A DNA stretch of 55,690 nucleotides from DAOUGC01 sp034429695 (GCA_034429695.1 DAOUGC010000224.1:1-55690), one strand, 5' to 3'. Counted from the first letter of the stretch, positions 12,451 through 27,400 are shown. A program made the numbers and translations. The notes: generated by a model not told the origin, from the letters alone.

Positions 12451-15400
12451 AGGTCGCTGAATGTGATGCCATCCGGTTCAACACTGTTGGGATAGCCCAT
12501 CCCCAAACCGATCAGGTGTTTGACCAGGGTCGGGTCGGCGTAGTAGATGCGATAGGAAGCGCCCGCTGAAGGAGTGCTGGTCCACGGCGAGTCAATCGTC
12601 AGTGTGTGAGCAGTATTTTCGGAGATCAGCCGCAACTCAATCACCTGGCCGTTGGCGTCCAGCAGGCCCACCATGTAGTTGGCCAGGCAGCCGTCGCTGC
12701 AATCGGTGGTCGGGAAGGTCACGTCACTGTCGGTCAGGGTGGTGCCAGTTGCCGAGTTGACTTCACCTTCCAGACCGGTGCGCGAGTCAGTCAGTTCGCC
12801 AGTGTCGTCAGCCGGGCTTCCGTCGTTGTAGACATTGAGCGTGTCGGTGCGGGTCGTTTCATCAACGAACAGCGTCGGGCTGGCGAAGAACACCACAAAC
12901 TGGCTGCCCAGGGTGGGTTCCACCGTCCAACCGGTGCCGGACAGGGTGATGGTGTTCAGGTTGGGCGCGTTATGCGTGTAACTGGCAATCGGGCGGATTT
13001 CCAGCTCATTGCCATCACCGTCCAGCAGCGCCAGGTACATGATCCCGGCCGAGCCATACGTGCTGAGGTCGCTGTCCACGGAGGGGTTCAGGTAAACCAC
13101 GCTGGTGGACGAGTAATTGTGGACCGTGCCAGTGGGAACATAATTGTTGGTCTCACCAGGCAGCATCACGGGGGCAGCCAGCAGGCGGTTCGCGCCAGGT
13201 AACATGCCGCCCAGGATGGTCAATGGGCCTTTGATCTCGTCCACACGGTGGGTGGAACCGGTGAAGTGCATCACAGTCGGGTCGCCGGTCGGAACCGTCA
13301 AAGCGGTGACCGTCACGGTCTGCGGGATGTTCCAGTTGGTCTGGTTGAAGTACAGGGTCACCGGTGAAACGCCATAAGCCGGGTCAGAAGAGGCGATGTT
13401 GATAACCACCGTCGAGTCCACCACCACCAGGTCCTTGTTTACCACAGGGTTGTCATTGACCGGGTTGACCGTAATGGACACCATTGCGGTATCGCATGAA
13501 CCGTCAGAGGTGCACATCATATAGCTGAAGCGATCCGTGCCGTTGAAATTGGCGATCGGTGTATAGGTCAACCGATCATCCGGCTGGATGGTGACAACGC
13601 CGTGCATACCCTGCGTGAAGAAGAGCACGTCCCTGCCCTGCCCCAGGTCGTTCTGCAGCACATTGATGGTCGCATTTCCATCCTCGCCCAGGTTTGCCGT
13701 CTCATTCTTGGCATTGTCGTTGCTGGTGGCATTGATGAAAACGTTCACGGTGGCAGAGGCGCACAGGGCACTGGCATCGCTGTCGCAAATCTGATAGACA
13801 AAGCTGTCACTGCCGGTGTAACCGGTTGATGGAACAAAGGTGGCAACACCCACCGGGCTGAGCGTGATGGTTCCATGCAGCGGGTTGGTGAGGATCGTCA
13901 CCGTGGTGACATTGAGGTTGTTGTCCGGGTCGCTGTCGTTGCCGGGCAGGTCAATATTGAAATTGGTGTTGCGGTTTCCGGTGGCCACGTCATCGCGTGC
14001 GATGGGCGTATCGTTCACCGGGTTGACCGTGATGCGCACCACAGCCGTGCTGCAGCCATTGGTTGCGTTGCAAAGCATGTAGGTGAAGCGGTCATTACCG
14101 TTGAAGTTGGCTGACGGAGTGTAGGTAAGGGTGGTGCTATCCAGCTGGGTCACCACACCAAACTCGGGTGCAGTGAAGTCAAAGATGGTGAAGGGGCCGG
14201 TTCCGTTGAGGGTATCGTTTACCAGCGGGGTCACGTTGATGGCGGTATCCTCATCGGTGGTGGCATCATCGTCCACGCCCACCGGGTTGTTGGCGGCCGG
14301 GTTGATCATCACCCGCACCGTACCGGTCTGGCAATTGCCCTCCAGGTCGCAAACCTGATAGGTAAACTCATCCAGTCCGCTGTAAGAGAAGTTCGGCGTG
14401 TAGGTGATCATGCCGGTGGTGGGGTCAACCGATGTGGTGCCGTAAGTCGGGCTGCCGGTGACTGTGACGGTATTCGGGTTGATACCGGTTTCGAGGTCGT
14501 AATCGTTGACAATCACGTTGATGCCGGCCAGAGCCTGCGGCGGGGTGCTCAAACGCACGGTGTAGGTATCAGTCTCGCTGCCATCGGTGGCGCCGGCGAC
14601 CACAAAGGTGGAACCGTTGGTCTCTTCGATCAAGACCGTGGCTGCATCGCGAACACTGACATCCACATTCTGGGTCAAACCATTGTAGGATGCATCGGTG
14701 GCAGAGGTGATCTGGTGCACCAGGCGGGCGCGGTGTTTGCCTTCTGGTGTATCGTCCTCAACGGCAATCACGCCGATGTTCTGGGGAGTATCCCAATCGG
14801 CCTCGGTGAACGTGAAGGTGGTTCCAGACAGCAATACCTGTCCGGTGCTGAGCGAGTCGAGCATGATCGTGACCGTCACCTGGCCAATGGGGGCGCGGGA
14901 CAGGCGAATGGTGTACATATCGGTGGACAGCAAGCCGCCGCTTTCCACAACCGAGGTGGTGTAGTCGGTCTGGTCTATGATCAAGCCGTAATGATCATTG
15001 TCACGGGTGAAGACGCGCACGTTGCGGATGGGAGTGGCTGCATAAGCGGCATCTTCACTGACGATGCTGTGATTGATCTCAACGTAGCGGTCGCCCTCAT
15101 CAAAGGTGTCATTGGTGGCGCGAACCACCACAGTCTGGGCAGTGGCATAGTTGCTGGTGGTGAAGACCAACACCGCCGCCTGATGGAAGGTAAGGCCGCC
15201 ATCCACTGAAACTTCCAGCGTGCGTCCACCCAGCAGGTATTCATCCAGTTGAGATTGTGGCACGGAGATGGTCAGATAAACCGTGGCTGTTGGCGCCACT
15301 GCCAGGCGAATGGTGTATGTGTCGGAAGTGCCAGAGCCAACCAGTTCGTCAACATCAGTACGATTGCTGGTCTCCACAATGATGACTGCGTTCTGATCAT

Positions 15401-18400
15401 CAGAGATCGCCCGGATGCGTACATCCTCGATGAAGGTGAACTGGTAGTACGGGTCCTGTGTGACCACGGTGTGGTGAATGGTGGCGGTGTAACCCATCAG
15501 GTCGTTGCTGATGATGTCCAGATCGACATCACCACCGACCGTGAAGGTGTCACTGCCGCGATTGCCCACCAGCACGGCTTCCCAGTCCTCACTGGTGCTG
15601 AGGACGAAGAAATTATCGTCGCCTTCCATGCCGTCCACTTCAATGCGTTCGATATTTTCATAGGTGACGTTCAGGCCAGCACCGTACACACCATCGCGGG
15701 TGATGACGAAGTTATCATGGAACTCGGTGCCGATGATCACCACTGCATCGTAGCCTTCGCCGCCGTCAATGGAAACCGGGGCGTTGATCACATAGTGGAT
15801 CTTGTCGGTGCCAGTGCCGCTATTGATGTAGGTCATGGCCTGCTTGGCAGCCTCATCCAGAATAACGAAGGCACGCACGATGAAGGTATCGTCGTTATCG
15901 CCGCCTTCCAACCGCAACACGGCGCGGTTGTGATACACCTGGAAGAGGTCGTTGCCATCCGCGCCGTAAGCGGTCAACGGATTGGTGACGCCATTGCTGA
16001 GGTAACCCCGCGTGGTTTGAATGGTCTCAAACTCATCGCCCGGAGCCACATTGGCCAGTGCGTCGCGAGCCGACTTGAAGAGCTGACCGAATTGGAAGAA
16101 GTCGTTGCCATCGCCGCCGTCCAGGGTGGTGATGGAGCTGTTGTCATCCACGTAGAACTCGTCATTGCCGGCCAGGGCATTGATGATCAGGCGGCCGTTG
16201 ATGCTGGAGTTGTAATTGACACGTGCAACGGTGTTATCGCCGTTGATTAGAGCCACAAAGTCCTTGCGCAGTAGGAAGCGGTCGTTGGTCGCCGTACCCT
16301 CAATGGTCAGGGTATCCACACCGTCATTGGCAGCGCCGCTGTCATTGACGAAGAACAGGATATTTAGACCGGTGGTCAATTTGATCAACACCGCATCGGT
16401 ACCGCCCTCACCGTCCACATAGATGGAGTCGCGTTCGGTGCCATGCAGGGTGGTGATGGATTGCAACTGCTCAAAGACAATGCTATCCTCGCCGCCACCC
16501 ATACGGATGGTGGTATCCAGCAACGCGGTCTGCGGATGAATGTTAAAGGTGTCGGTCTGGGGTCCGCCTTGAATGCGGATGAAGTCATTGTTCAGGGCAT
16601 TCCCGTCAACGATGGTTCCCAGCAGATCAATATGTGCGCCCTGAGCATCCTGGCTGTCATAATCAATCTGCATCAGGACAAAGTTGGTCGCGTTCAGGAT
16701 TGCTCCAGATTGGAAGTAGATGTTATCGCCAGCGCGCAGTTCGATGGAACCGTTGCTGGTGATGACCGTGCGCCCGCTAAGGACGGTGATGTCATCGCCA
16801 GTATCTGCTGAATCGTGCGCCCAGAGCAAAATGTCACTGTCTGATGTTATATCCTCTTCAACAATGATCGGGCTGGAGGTCTCGATGACAACAGGCCCGT
16901 GGGCGTCCACACCCTCAGATGCGCTCACACCGCCGGTGGTCAAGGCGCCGTGGTTGGACAGCCATACACCACCGTTTTGAGCATAGCCTTCCAGACGGCC
17001 AATCTGTGTTTGCAGGTACTGACCACTGGCGCCCACATTCTGGGTGGCGTACAAGCGTGCGCGGCCAGCGATCACGTTGCAGCCAGCATTTTCTGTTGCG
17101 CTGCATTCACCGGGGTTGCCGTCCAGGATGCTGGCAGGGCTGAAGATGAAGGCGATGCCGGCTCCGGTGGTGACGGTCATCAGGTACAGGTCGTTGTCCG
17201 TCTCGGTCAGGTGGGTGTTCAGTTCGCTGAAGGTGGTCAACGTTCCATCAGCATTGTCACCCAGGTCGGTGTCAACTTCGAAGTCGGGGTTGGGGTCGCC
17301 CGCCAGACCGCCGATCATGCCGGTATGGGCGTGGAGATAGACATTGTTTGCGATCACATCGGCCAGTGCATCGCGGTTCCAGTCATAGATGGAACCAGTG
17401 GCGCGCAGTCCGGCGTCTCCACCGGTGGAGGTGACGCGGTCAACATACATGCTGCCGATCATCTCAGACAGGAAGATGTGGCCGCCAGCCGATGCGCGGA
17501 TGTAGCCGCTATCATCGTCCGCCATGTCAATTTCAATATAGTTGCCAAACGCGCCGATATTTTGTGCAGCGGACAAGTGGGCATGATGCGTCTTGATGTT
17601 GAGCATCGCACCCATGCCGTCCACACCATCGTCATCGTCAACATCGCTGATCGATTCTTCGCCGTACAGTTCAACATAGTTGACCGAGTAAATCGTGTCA
17701 ACGATCATACCGGCGTGATGATCACCAACCACCTCGCGAATGTAAATCGAGTCACTGGCGCGGGCGGTCAAACGTGATTCGGGCAGGTCCAACATGTCAA
17801 CCGTCAGGAAGGTGCTGGAGGAGCCGATGTTCCCGTTGGCAGCTTCGAGAATAATGGCAGAACCGGTTACGTTGGCTTTGGCTGCCAGTGGATCACCTGA
17901 GACAGAGAAGACGTTGATCAGGCCCTTTCCAGATTTAATGCGGACATCAGAACCAGAGCGGATGCGGTCAATGCGGATGTTATCCTCAGAACCGATGTAA
18001 ACCTGCTCTTCGGCGTCAATAACCACCACACTATCGGTGGGTTGGCCGTCGTCAACCAGGTCAAAGTCCACATCTTCCTTCATGTTGATGTAGATCTTGC
18101 GCTCTGTCAGGTTAACCGGGGTGGTATCGCCCACGTGAGCCAGAAGCTGGATGGTGCGGTTGTCAATCTTCTTGACGTAATAGGTCACGCCGGGGTTGAC
18201 GCCCGCCAGGTTGGCCAGTTGCCAGATGCCCGGGAAGGTCACTGCCGTTCCGTCCGTCAGACCGTGCCAGAACCCGAAGTTGATTGTATCGAGGTCGGGG
18301 TTGATGATGATGGCATCGTCGCGCTCGGTGGAAGCCAGTTGCGCTTTCTGCTCATCGGTCAGGCCTGCCGGATTGCTCAGGTCGATCTCGACCACACCGC

Positions 18401-21400
18401 CGTTGTTACCCACGCCGCCGCCAGTGGTGACAATGGTGATATTGCGGGCGGTGATGTTTGCACCCTCAATGGAAGGCTGGGTATCAGGGGTTTCCTTCAA
18501 CCAACCACCGGTGAGGGAGTATTTCACATCCACGATGTCCCAGACCACATTCTTGATCAGGGCTTCGGTATCGGAGATCAACTGCGTGCCGCTGCCAGCC
18601 GTGAGGGCAATGGCAATGCCATTCAAAGCATCCTGCTGGGTGGCAGCCAACCGAATGGTGTGTTCATCCACCACGATGACATAGTAAATGCCTTCGGTCT
18701 CCAGGCCACCGATGCTGGCGCCTCCGTTGTTGCGATACAGCACACCCTGGCCGGTGCGGTACAGATGACCGTTCGGCAGGGTGATATTGGTTCCGCTCAC
18801 ATTGGTGGACGCATTGAATTGCGGCTGATATTGCGGAGTGGTTGTGTAATCCCAGTCCTCGTCGAAGCTGACAGTGACGCCTTCGTACAAAGCAGCATAC
18901 AGGGCGTACTCATCACTGCGCTTGGCTTCAAGGGTCGCAAACTCGTCCGAGCAGTCAGCCAGGGTGGCGCAACCCAGGGCAACACGGATGTTTTCCTTCT
19001 CGGCAGCAGTCAGCGTGATGGTGTAATTGCTGTCATCCGGGTTGGCATCGTGATTGCGATAGTACCAGTACTGGACATATTCGTTGTAACGGGTGTTGAC
19101 ATAATCAGCGATGGTGCGGGTTTGCGCCTGGGCTGCCGAATCACCGGTCAGGTTCATGGCGTTCCATAACGCCACCAGCTCTTCCATGGTGCGCAGATCA
19201 TCGTGTTTATCCATGCGCTGATCGATGACAGAGCCACTATCCAGCTTGATGTAAACGTCCAGCGGGGTGGTAATACTGAACAAGCGCAGATCGCCAGCAA
19301 TCTCATTGAGGAAGATGCTGTTGGCAGCCGATGACAGGAAGATGTCCCGTTCATCGTCGCCGGTGTCGATGCGTACCGGCAAGGTCGTGGAAATTCCGAT
19401 ACCACCGTATGTTGAAATCAGTTCAATGCGCTGACCCTGAATAAGAGCAGTTGCATTCAGGGGGTTAATGCTGCCGTGCGAGTTGATTATGACATCACCG
19501 TCACTGGTGGTAACCTGGTCAAACTGCAGGTCGCCGTTCTGTTCGGTGATAAAGACGTGGCCATTGGTGGAGATGGCATTTAATGTCCCACCGCGCATAT
19601 CGGTGATGATGGGCAGCGCGCGTGTGCCAATGCCGGTGGTTGCGGTGATGGTGAGGTTCTTGCTGGTCACCACTGAGTCCTCATCCAGACGCTGCACCCC
19701 ACCGTTACTGGCCGTCAGAACGGTCGTTCCGTCGAGATTTTCGACCGGCCCATTGATCCAGATACCGGCGGCTGACGAGATGTTGATGATACCGGCATCG
19801 TAACCGCTAAAGGTGATTGAAACCGGATTGTCTGCGCTGACGGCATGCGTGTGGAAGTCCTTGTAGGTCTCCTCGTACCAGTATTCATCCACATAGGTAC
19901 GGCCGAGTCCCAGGAAGCCACTGCGATGGCTGGTATGGCGTTCATCAATAAGATGATTTGCATCGATTGTCACCTTCAAGTAGGTGTAATCGTATTCATC
20001 CTCCTGCGGATTGGCAAAGACCAGGTATTCGCTCTCCATCAACGTCACTTTGTCAAGCAGGGTGGTATCGCGATCCACCAGGTCATCCGGATCTTTGGAT
20101 GCCCAATCCATACCCAACCATTCAGACGACTGATACTTTTCGTAGGTCTCCACTTTCTTGCGCTGTCCGGTGGTCCATGTAAACACCTGGCCCTCATCCG
20201 GCTGGTAGCTGGATGTGCGATCCGAGTCAGTGGCTTTCTGCACCCAGGTTTCGGTCACATAATTCCACTCATAGATGCGCATCACGTTGCCATCCATCAA
20301 ATAGCGGGTGACAACCGGTTCGTTGTTTCCGGATACCGTCACACCACCAACCGATGAAACACTGGACAATGAGTTCAAGGCGGACTCTATACCGGCAGCG
20401 GTTGAGTTCCAATTCAACCAGCCGGTCGTACTGGTTTCGTAAGTCAGCGTAAACAGACCGGTGATGGCATTGGTATAAATGCGCTGAATTTCCCGCGTCG
20501 AGGCATTGCCATTCTGAATCAGTTTGCACAGGAATTTATTGGATGCGCAGTTGCCGCCATTGCCATTGAATGAACCGCTGCCATAAGGCACGATGGTGGA
20601 ACGGTCGCCATTATTGTTGAACTGGATCACCCAACCGGCCTTGGCGCTATCAGTGATGCGCAGGTCACCCTGAACATCCGCGCCAGCATCCACCTGGTTC
20701 AGCACCAGGTCGTAAGGCAACTGGTTGTTAATCACGATGCGGCCGTAACCATCCAGCACTTTGATGTCGCCGCCGCCGGTGCTAAGCACGTGCCCGGCCA
20801 GCTCCATGTAGCCGCCTTCCACCTTGATATTGCCAATCTCAATCCGATGAGTCTGGGCGTTGTAATACACCTTGAACTCAATGGTGTCAATCAATTTGTA
20901 AAGCGGTGAAGGATTCTTGCCGGCGCTTCTCTGCATGGTGTAGATGGTCTGGTAATAGTTAATAAACGCTTGATAGGATGCATCCAGGGTCAAGCTCCGA
21001 TCCGAGATGCCCGACTGAACCAAACCGTTGATGTTGAGATAGCGCGCTGAGATGTAGACCATGTTACCGGCGATGATGCTGCCCGTACCTGGTTTTGCGA
21101 CTGAGTCATCCATCACAGATATCCCACACGCAAAGCGGGAGATGTCGCAATGCAACGCCTCTGAGGTATTTCCAATGGTACTCCACACCCCCGCCGGGTG
21201 GCCGCCGATGTGATAGAAACCATCCACATAGCCCTGGACAAAGTCCCGGGCAGCCTTGATTTCGACATCGTAGGCAATGGCGCTGGCGGCGGTGTATGTG
21301 TCAGGGATGAGCTGGAACAGGACACTTCCGGCTGTGTTTTCGATGTAAATCTCCCCTTGAGCCAGGCGCACCGGTGCGTTGATGTCTCCGATCACCTGGA

Positions 21401-24400
21401 TGTCCGGTGCAATTTCATCACCGGTGGGAGAGTAATTGGTGCGAATGTCAATACGCGGTGGGTTGCTGTCTGCGGCAGCAGTAATGCCGATGGACCCGAG
21501 CGTCGTCACCGGGGTTCCGTTATACAGCACACGCCCGCCGGTGGAGTCAGGAATGGTCATGCGGTTGAGCCGCAGTGTGAACGGACCGGTATTCAGCACA
21601 TTGATACTGGCGTCTCCTGGCGCATACAGATGCCCGGTTCCGCTGGTGCTTTCAGCCTCGATGAAGATTTCAGACGACTGCGCCCACACATCGTTGATGG
21701 TGACCACAATGATCGGGAACTCCGAGTCGCAAACAGTGACTGTACCCTTGCTGTGATCATTCGGGTCAATCCATTCCTGCCGGCACAGGCCCATGCTTTC
21801 CAGTTGGCGTTCCAGACGGCGGATTTCAGCATCGAATGCGCTGGTTGCCGCGGAATTGCCCGAGTACTCCACCTTCAACAGCGTCAACTGGTAAATCTGA
21901 TCCAAAATACCCAGTTCATAGTTTTCAATCGACCAGGAATAGGAAATCCCAGGATCCGGGTCAATCGTCACAATCGGGAAGTGGGTGGCTGGGTCTTCTG
22001 TGATGGTAATGTTCATCTTATTCTGGATGCCAGCGCGGACAATGCCGTTGACAATCACAGAATTGTTGTCTGTATCCAGCGAGTCACCGGTCTCAACCGA
22101 GAAGGACACCGTGTCGCCAAAGATCGCCTCACCGGCTTCGCGGTACAGGTCGGTGCCGCGGCCCTGACCGTACACAATCACCAGGCCGCGATAGGCGCTG
22201 AGGATGGTGTCTTTCACCGATTTCAACTCTGAGCCAGACTGGATCTCGACCGTGTTGGTCTGATCGACCTCGGCAACGGCATCCACCGAGCTGTTCAACA
22301 GCGGGAAAGCCGTCCAGTTCCACAGGTCAGTGTAAGCGTCGAGCTGATAACGGTTATTGTTGTAATTCTTGTCGCGTCCGGCTAGCAGATAAATGGCTCC
22401 GCGCGATTCAATATCAGCGCCAGTTTTGATCAATACCTTTTGATCCACATCCACTTTGGAAACTGAGTCACCAAGCGGTTGACCGGCCAGACCACCGGCT
22501 TTGCCATTGGCTTTGGTCTCGATATCAGCGATGGTGCGGATGGTGAATTCGAGATCGCCAACCGAAAGGATGTCGGCGTTGCCAATTGCAATGTCAGCCG
22601 TGAGCGCGCTGTTGGAGTCAGCATTGTGCTCATCATCATCATTCTGTCCAAAGATCACGATGGATTTGGAGCGCGGGAATGGGAACCCACCGTACGACTC
22701 CACCTTTACCTTGTCGCGGGCGTAGATGTCGTTGAGCACAACAAACCGGAAGGCACCCGGTGTATACGGGCTGCCGAGCTGGACGATATTGGCGTTGTCC
22801 TTGACATTGATCTTGGCGCCGCCGTTGATGTATGAAGCACTGAACCCTGCAGGGACATCCACCAGGCTGCCGCCAGCCGAGTCGGCATTGTATTTGTCGC
22901 CGCTCAACCAGGGCTTGTTGAACTTGTTGGTGGCTGAGACCAGGATCTCATTCGCGCTGATGTTGGCGCGGCCAATTTCGGCATTGACATTGGAGGTCAC
23001 ATGGTTGTAAGCCTCGGCACCGCCGTAACCCACCAGGGCAACGTGCATGCTGTCAGCATGGGCATTGAACTTCGCCTCGTGCTTGGCTATCAGTTTAAAG
23101 TCTTCAACCACGATGTTCGGAATGTACGCCGTTCCATCAATGTAAGCCCTGGTGTCAGAGTTGTTGCGGGTGGTGGCTTTGGAGGCTGGTGATACACTGA
23201 TCAGGCCGCCGCTGCCGGAGATCGATTCGGCAAAATTCTCATCCTTGCCGGTCGCTGTGATGCTCAACCCTGCGGCATTTACCGTCACACCGTCCAGCAT
23301 GTATGCCTGCGTGTCAGAGCGGGAGATGGTCTCAGCCGGGTTATGCCCAACAGCAATGATGCCGCCGTGATAAGCAGTGGTGTAGGCTTCCTGCCTGCTC
23401 ATGGTATCGGCTGAAATCGTTAGCGTGCCGGTCAGGTTGAAGGTGGCCCGCGACTTCACGTAGGCAGTGACCGCCTGGTCAATCGCGTCAGTGTCATTGT
23501 TGCCGTCATCATCCGAACCATCATTCTTGATCGCATCACTGTCGGTGCACATGATGTCGATCAAACCACCGCCAGAAGCCGTTGTGTTGGCTTTGGCAGA
23601 CGGGTCAGAGCCGGGCAGGGTCTGTCCGGCTGAGATGCTGACGTTGCCGCCGACACTGTCCAGCCCGGTGCGGGCATACAATGTCACCTGAACACTGCTG
23701 GTCAACAGGTCCGTCAGGTAACCGACCGTGTTGAGGATCAAGCGCAGGCCATCGGATGAAATTGAACTGACTGTGTAGGTTCCATCATTTTCACCGGCTC
23801 CACTAACACGAACGGTATCGCCAGCCAGGAAGCCGTCAGCCGTCCAACTGCCGGAAGTGCGGTTGATCGAGTCGCGGGTGGGTTCAATGGCCCTAATCTC
23901 CACACCCGACCACTGCCCATCGGTGACAATATTGAGCGCGGTAAGGGTCATGACGCTGCCGCTCACCGACTCAACCAGATAAACGCCTTCATTATCGCCG
24001 GCATTGACAACCTGAACGTACTGATTGGCTGCAAAGCCCTGGCTTGCCCAGCTCACGCTGTCTGAACGGGTGATGGTGTCGCGAACACTGGCGCCGCCAT
24101 TTATGAACTGGATATTGGGCGTGCCGGTCATGGTTGCCAGAACCGTCAGGGAGCTGTCGTCGCCGGTCTGCACGGTTACCGAGTCATCACTACCAGCAAC
24201 CAACTGTTCGCAGGCTGTGAGGGTTAAGGTGCTGGCAGTTACTGCCCGCACAGCATAGGTTCCGTTATTGGAAATCGTATCAGTGATGATGATGCTGTCG
24301 CCAACCTGCAAGCCATCGGTGATCCATGAACCACCGTCGGAGCGGGTGATGGTATCGTACACGTTGTCATCCACACCAGCACCGCCCTGACTGCCGCGCG

Positions 24401-27400
24401 TAAAGGTCAACGCGCCGGTAATTGAGGCGATCAATACGTTGCGATCCGAGTAATTCTGGAAGGCAATGCGCGGTCCGCCATTCAAGCGTATGCCGCCAGT
24501 GATGGTGACCTGTGAGTCAATCCAGGCTGTGACCGTCGGAGATGATTCAGCTTCAGCCAGTGAGACGCCCACATTGATGCCAGCGCCCGCAACGCCATTA
24601 CCCGTGGCGTAGGTCTTGGGCGTGGCGACTGCGTTCAGATCAACATCATGCTTTACATTAATGGTGAGGGAAACTCCGTAACCGATGTAAGCATTCACCT
24701 TGGCTTTGGAACGCGCTTCCGCATCAGCACCGGCTCCGGCGATGATGCCGCCAGCCACCGCATTGGCGTTGGCTGTGGCCTCTGACCAGTTATTGGCAGT
24801 GATGTTGAGGTCAAAGGCGGTGTTAACCGTACCGAGTACGTATGCCTGCGTGTCGCCTTCAGAACTCTTGTCGTCGCTGTCGGTGTTGGCAAACGCGTTG
24901 GCGATGCTTGCACCAACCGCCAGTACAGCGCCAATAATCCCGTCTGACTCGGCATATGCTTTGTTTTGAGCCATGCTGAGCACGTCGATATTGCCGGTGA
25001 CTGTGAAGATGGAACCCACACCCAGGTAGGTCTTGATGTCAGCGTTGGCGACGGCCGTGGCCTCTGCGCCGTTGCCGCCAATCAATGCGCCGCCCGGGGC
25101 TGAGGCTTCAGCTTTTGCCTCGTCAGCCGTGCGGGTGCCGTTCGCAGCGCGGTTGTGCAGTGACTGCAGACTGACATTGCCACCAGCGTATACATTGGAT
25201 TGTTGGATATAAGTGCTGATCGAGGGTGAAACCGTGGCGGTTGCCAGTGAAACACCCACGCTCACGCCGCCAGCCGCAATGCCGAGCGCATCAGCGTGCG
25301 CGCCGGCGATGGACTTGCTGATCATGCTGATGTTACCGCTTACGCGGACGGTTGAAGCGCCTGCACCGAGGATGGATGTTTCAATCGTCGGCGAGGATTC
25401 TGCGTCACTGTCAGCGCCAGCGCCAGCCAGGATGCCCCCTGCAACTGCCAGCGTAAAGGCATCACTGCTGCTGTAGACAAAGGTTTCCATGGTCAACGAG
25501 GCCGCGCCATTGCCAGTGCCAGCCGCGTTGGTGATGGAGCCGTTCATGGTCGTCTTGACCGGCACGGCAACCAGATCATTGTCATCATCATACTTCTTGC
25601 CGGCCTGGGCTTCTGCCAGAACCGCGCCCACCGCAATGCCGCCTGCAGCCACACCGCGCGACTCAACTTCTGCGGTATTGTAGACCACCGTGCGCATATT
25701 GATCGCACCAGAAGTGCTCAGCCGCACACCGGTTTCCACATAGGTATGAATGTCAGGTGCAGCCACGGCCAGGCCGTCGCTGCCAGCCCCACCGACCAGA
25801 GAACCGGATGGCGCCAGCGCCCACACCATGGCTTTCTTGTTCAGGCTGTTACCTGAGTCATCCGAGTTGTGACGGGTGTCAATGGTAATCGTGCTGCCCG
25901 CCTCAAGTACCGCCCCCGTCTTGATGCCCGTGCGAATGGTGGGTTCGATCCGCGCAGTTCCGAGGGAAATACCCACGGTTACACCCACGGCGGCAGCCGC
26001 GCCCACCGCGTCGGCGGTGGCTTCGGCAGCCGATTTCATCAGGATGCCTGCTGTTGAGGTTAGTTTGATGAGTGCGTTTTCGATGAGCGATGACAGGCTG
26101 AGGGTGATGGTGCTGCGTGCATCCGCGGCATCACCAGCGCCGTAATAGCCCACACCCACCGCAATGGCGCGGGTGTAAGCCACAATGTCAGAAACCACTT
26201 TCACCACCAGGTCGGCAACCGTCAAGCCGTCGTGCTGTCCGATCTGTGCCCCTGCCCGTATCAAAGCCTGTGTTGAACCATCAATGATGGCATGAGCGAT
26301 CGATACTCCCAGAGAGCCATAGCCCAACTGACCACCGATGGCTTGCGCCCACAGATTGTGCTTGCCCGTGGCGATTACATTTACGTCATCGGCCCGGTAC
26401 ACGTCGGCGTCAGCGCCCAGTTCTGCTTTGACATCAACATGGTCGTTGAGGATGACCACCTGTGCACCAATGCCAACCATGCCAGCCGCACCAACGTAAG
26501 CGTGTCCATCCACCTCATCCTTGAAGAAAGCATTGATGAGAATATCACCAGAGCTGTCCACCGTACCGGCATACAGGCTGCCAGAGACCGATGCAGTCAC
26601 GTCGTCGCTGATGGTCACAACCGTTACAGCGCCGCCGAAGCCCAGGTACATGCCAATGCTCAGCCCGCCGGTAACCGTCAGGATGTCCAAATATTCAGCC
26701 GCGGTCACTTCGATATTGCGCCCGGCGTCAATCACTGTTCCGGTTCCGATCACGGCGGATACGCCGGACGGAACCGTTGTGGCTGCCACTGCCTTCATGG
26801 CAGCATTGCGGAACGAGTGCGGCGTGCCGTTGAAGGTGGCCAGCGCGCTGATGTTCACAACCGTGTTGGAGGAATTGAGCAGCCGGAATGAATTGTCGCT
26901 CACCTTCTGGATGGTATACGTACCACCATCGGTCAGACCGGTGATGGGGGTGGCTCCATTGGAGCTGTAGATCACCTTGTCGCCATTCACCAGACCATGA
27001 TCGGTTTCGGTGGTGATGATGTCGGTGCCGCTGTTCACACCGGTCACCGGGTTCACCGTGGCCTGCGAGGTTGCCCTGGCAATGTCCTGGGCGGTCTCGC
27101 CGGTTGCCGTGGTGAGGGTGTCATCAGTAACGCGCTGGAGGGTTTGTGTCTGCGAAGCGCCAGCCGTCAGGTTAATCGCGTGGCTTTCGTAGCTCAACGC
27201 ATCGGCGCGGCTCTCAGAAAGCTGAATGGTGTCACTGTCGATCACGATTGCGTAGTAAATGTTGCCATCGGTCAGACCGATGTTGGAACTGCCGTGGTAA
27301 ATCACTGCGTCGCCATTGGCAAAGCCGTGGTCTCCAGAGAAGGTGATCGTGTCATCATCGCTGTTCACACCGCTGGAGGCATTGAAGGACTGTTCTGTTG

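Larger units (their letters stand above)
16600..23690 (-). other. Less repetitive middle section of the giant protein
   Basis: About 2,360 residues, still largely beta-strand-like (IxVxAxGDIxL patterns such as DVIINSHGSINPL and NIYFQSGAIL), but with far less regular repeats than the flanks. The part above 22.4 kb continues the haemagglutinin-like style (SDTRAYIDGTAYI, SDTQAYMLDGVTV). The section carries two copies of the YYV-type module (18.57-18.83 and 18.09-18.30 kb) and two islands of unusual composition, listed separately. Frame is intact at 20.3 and 23.0 kb. Confidence 0.6.
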
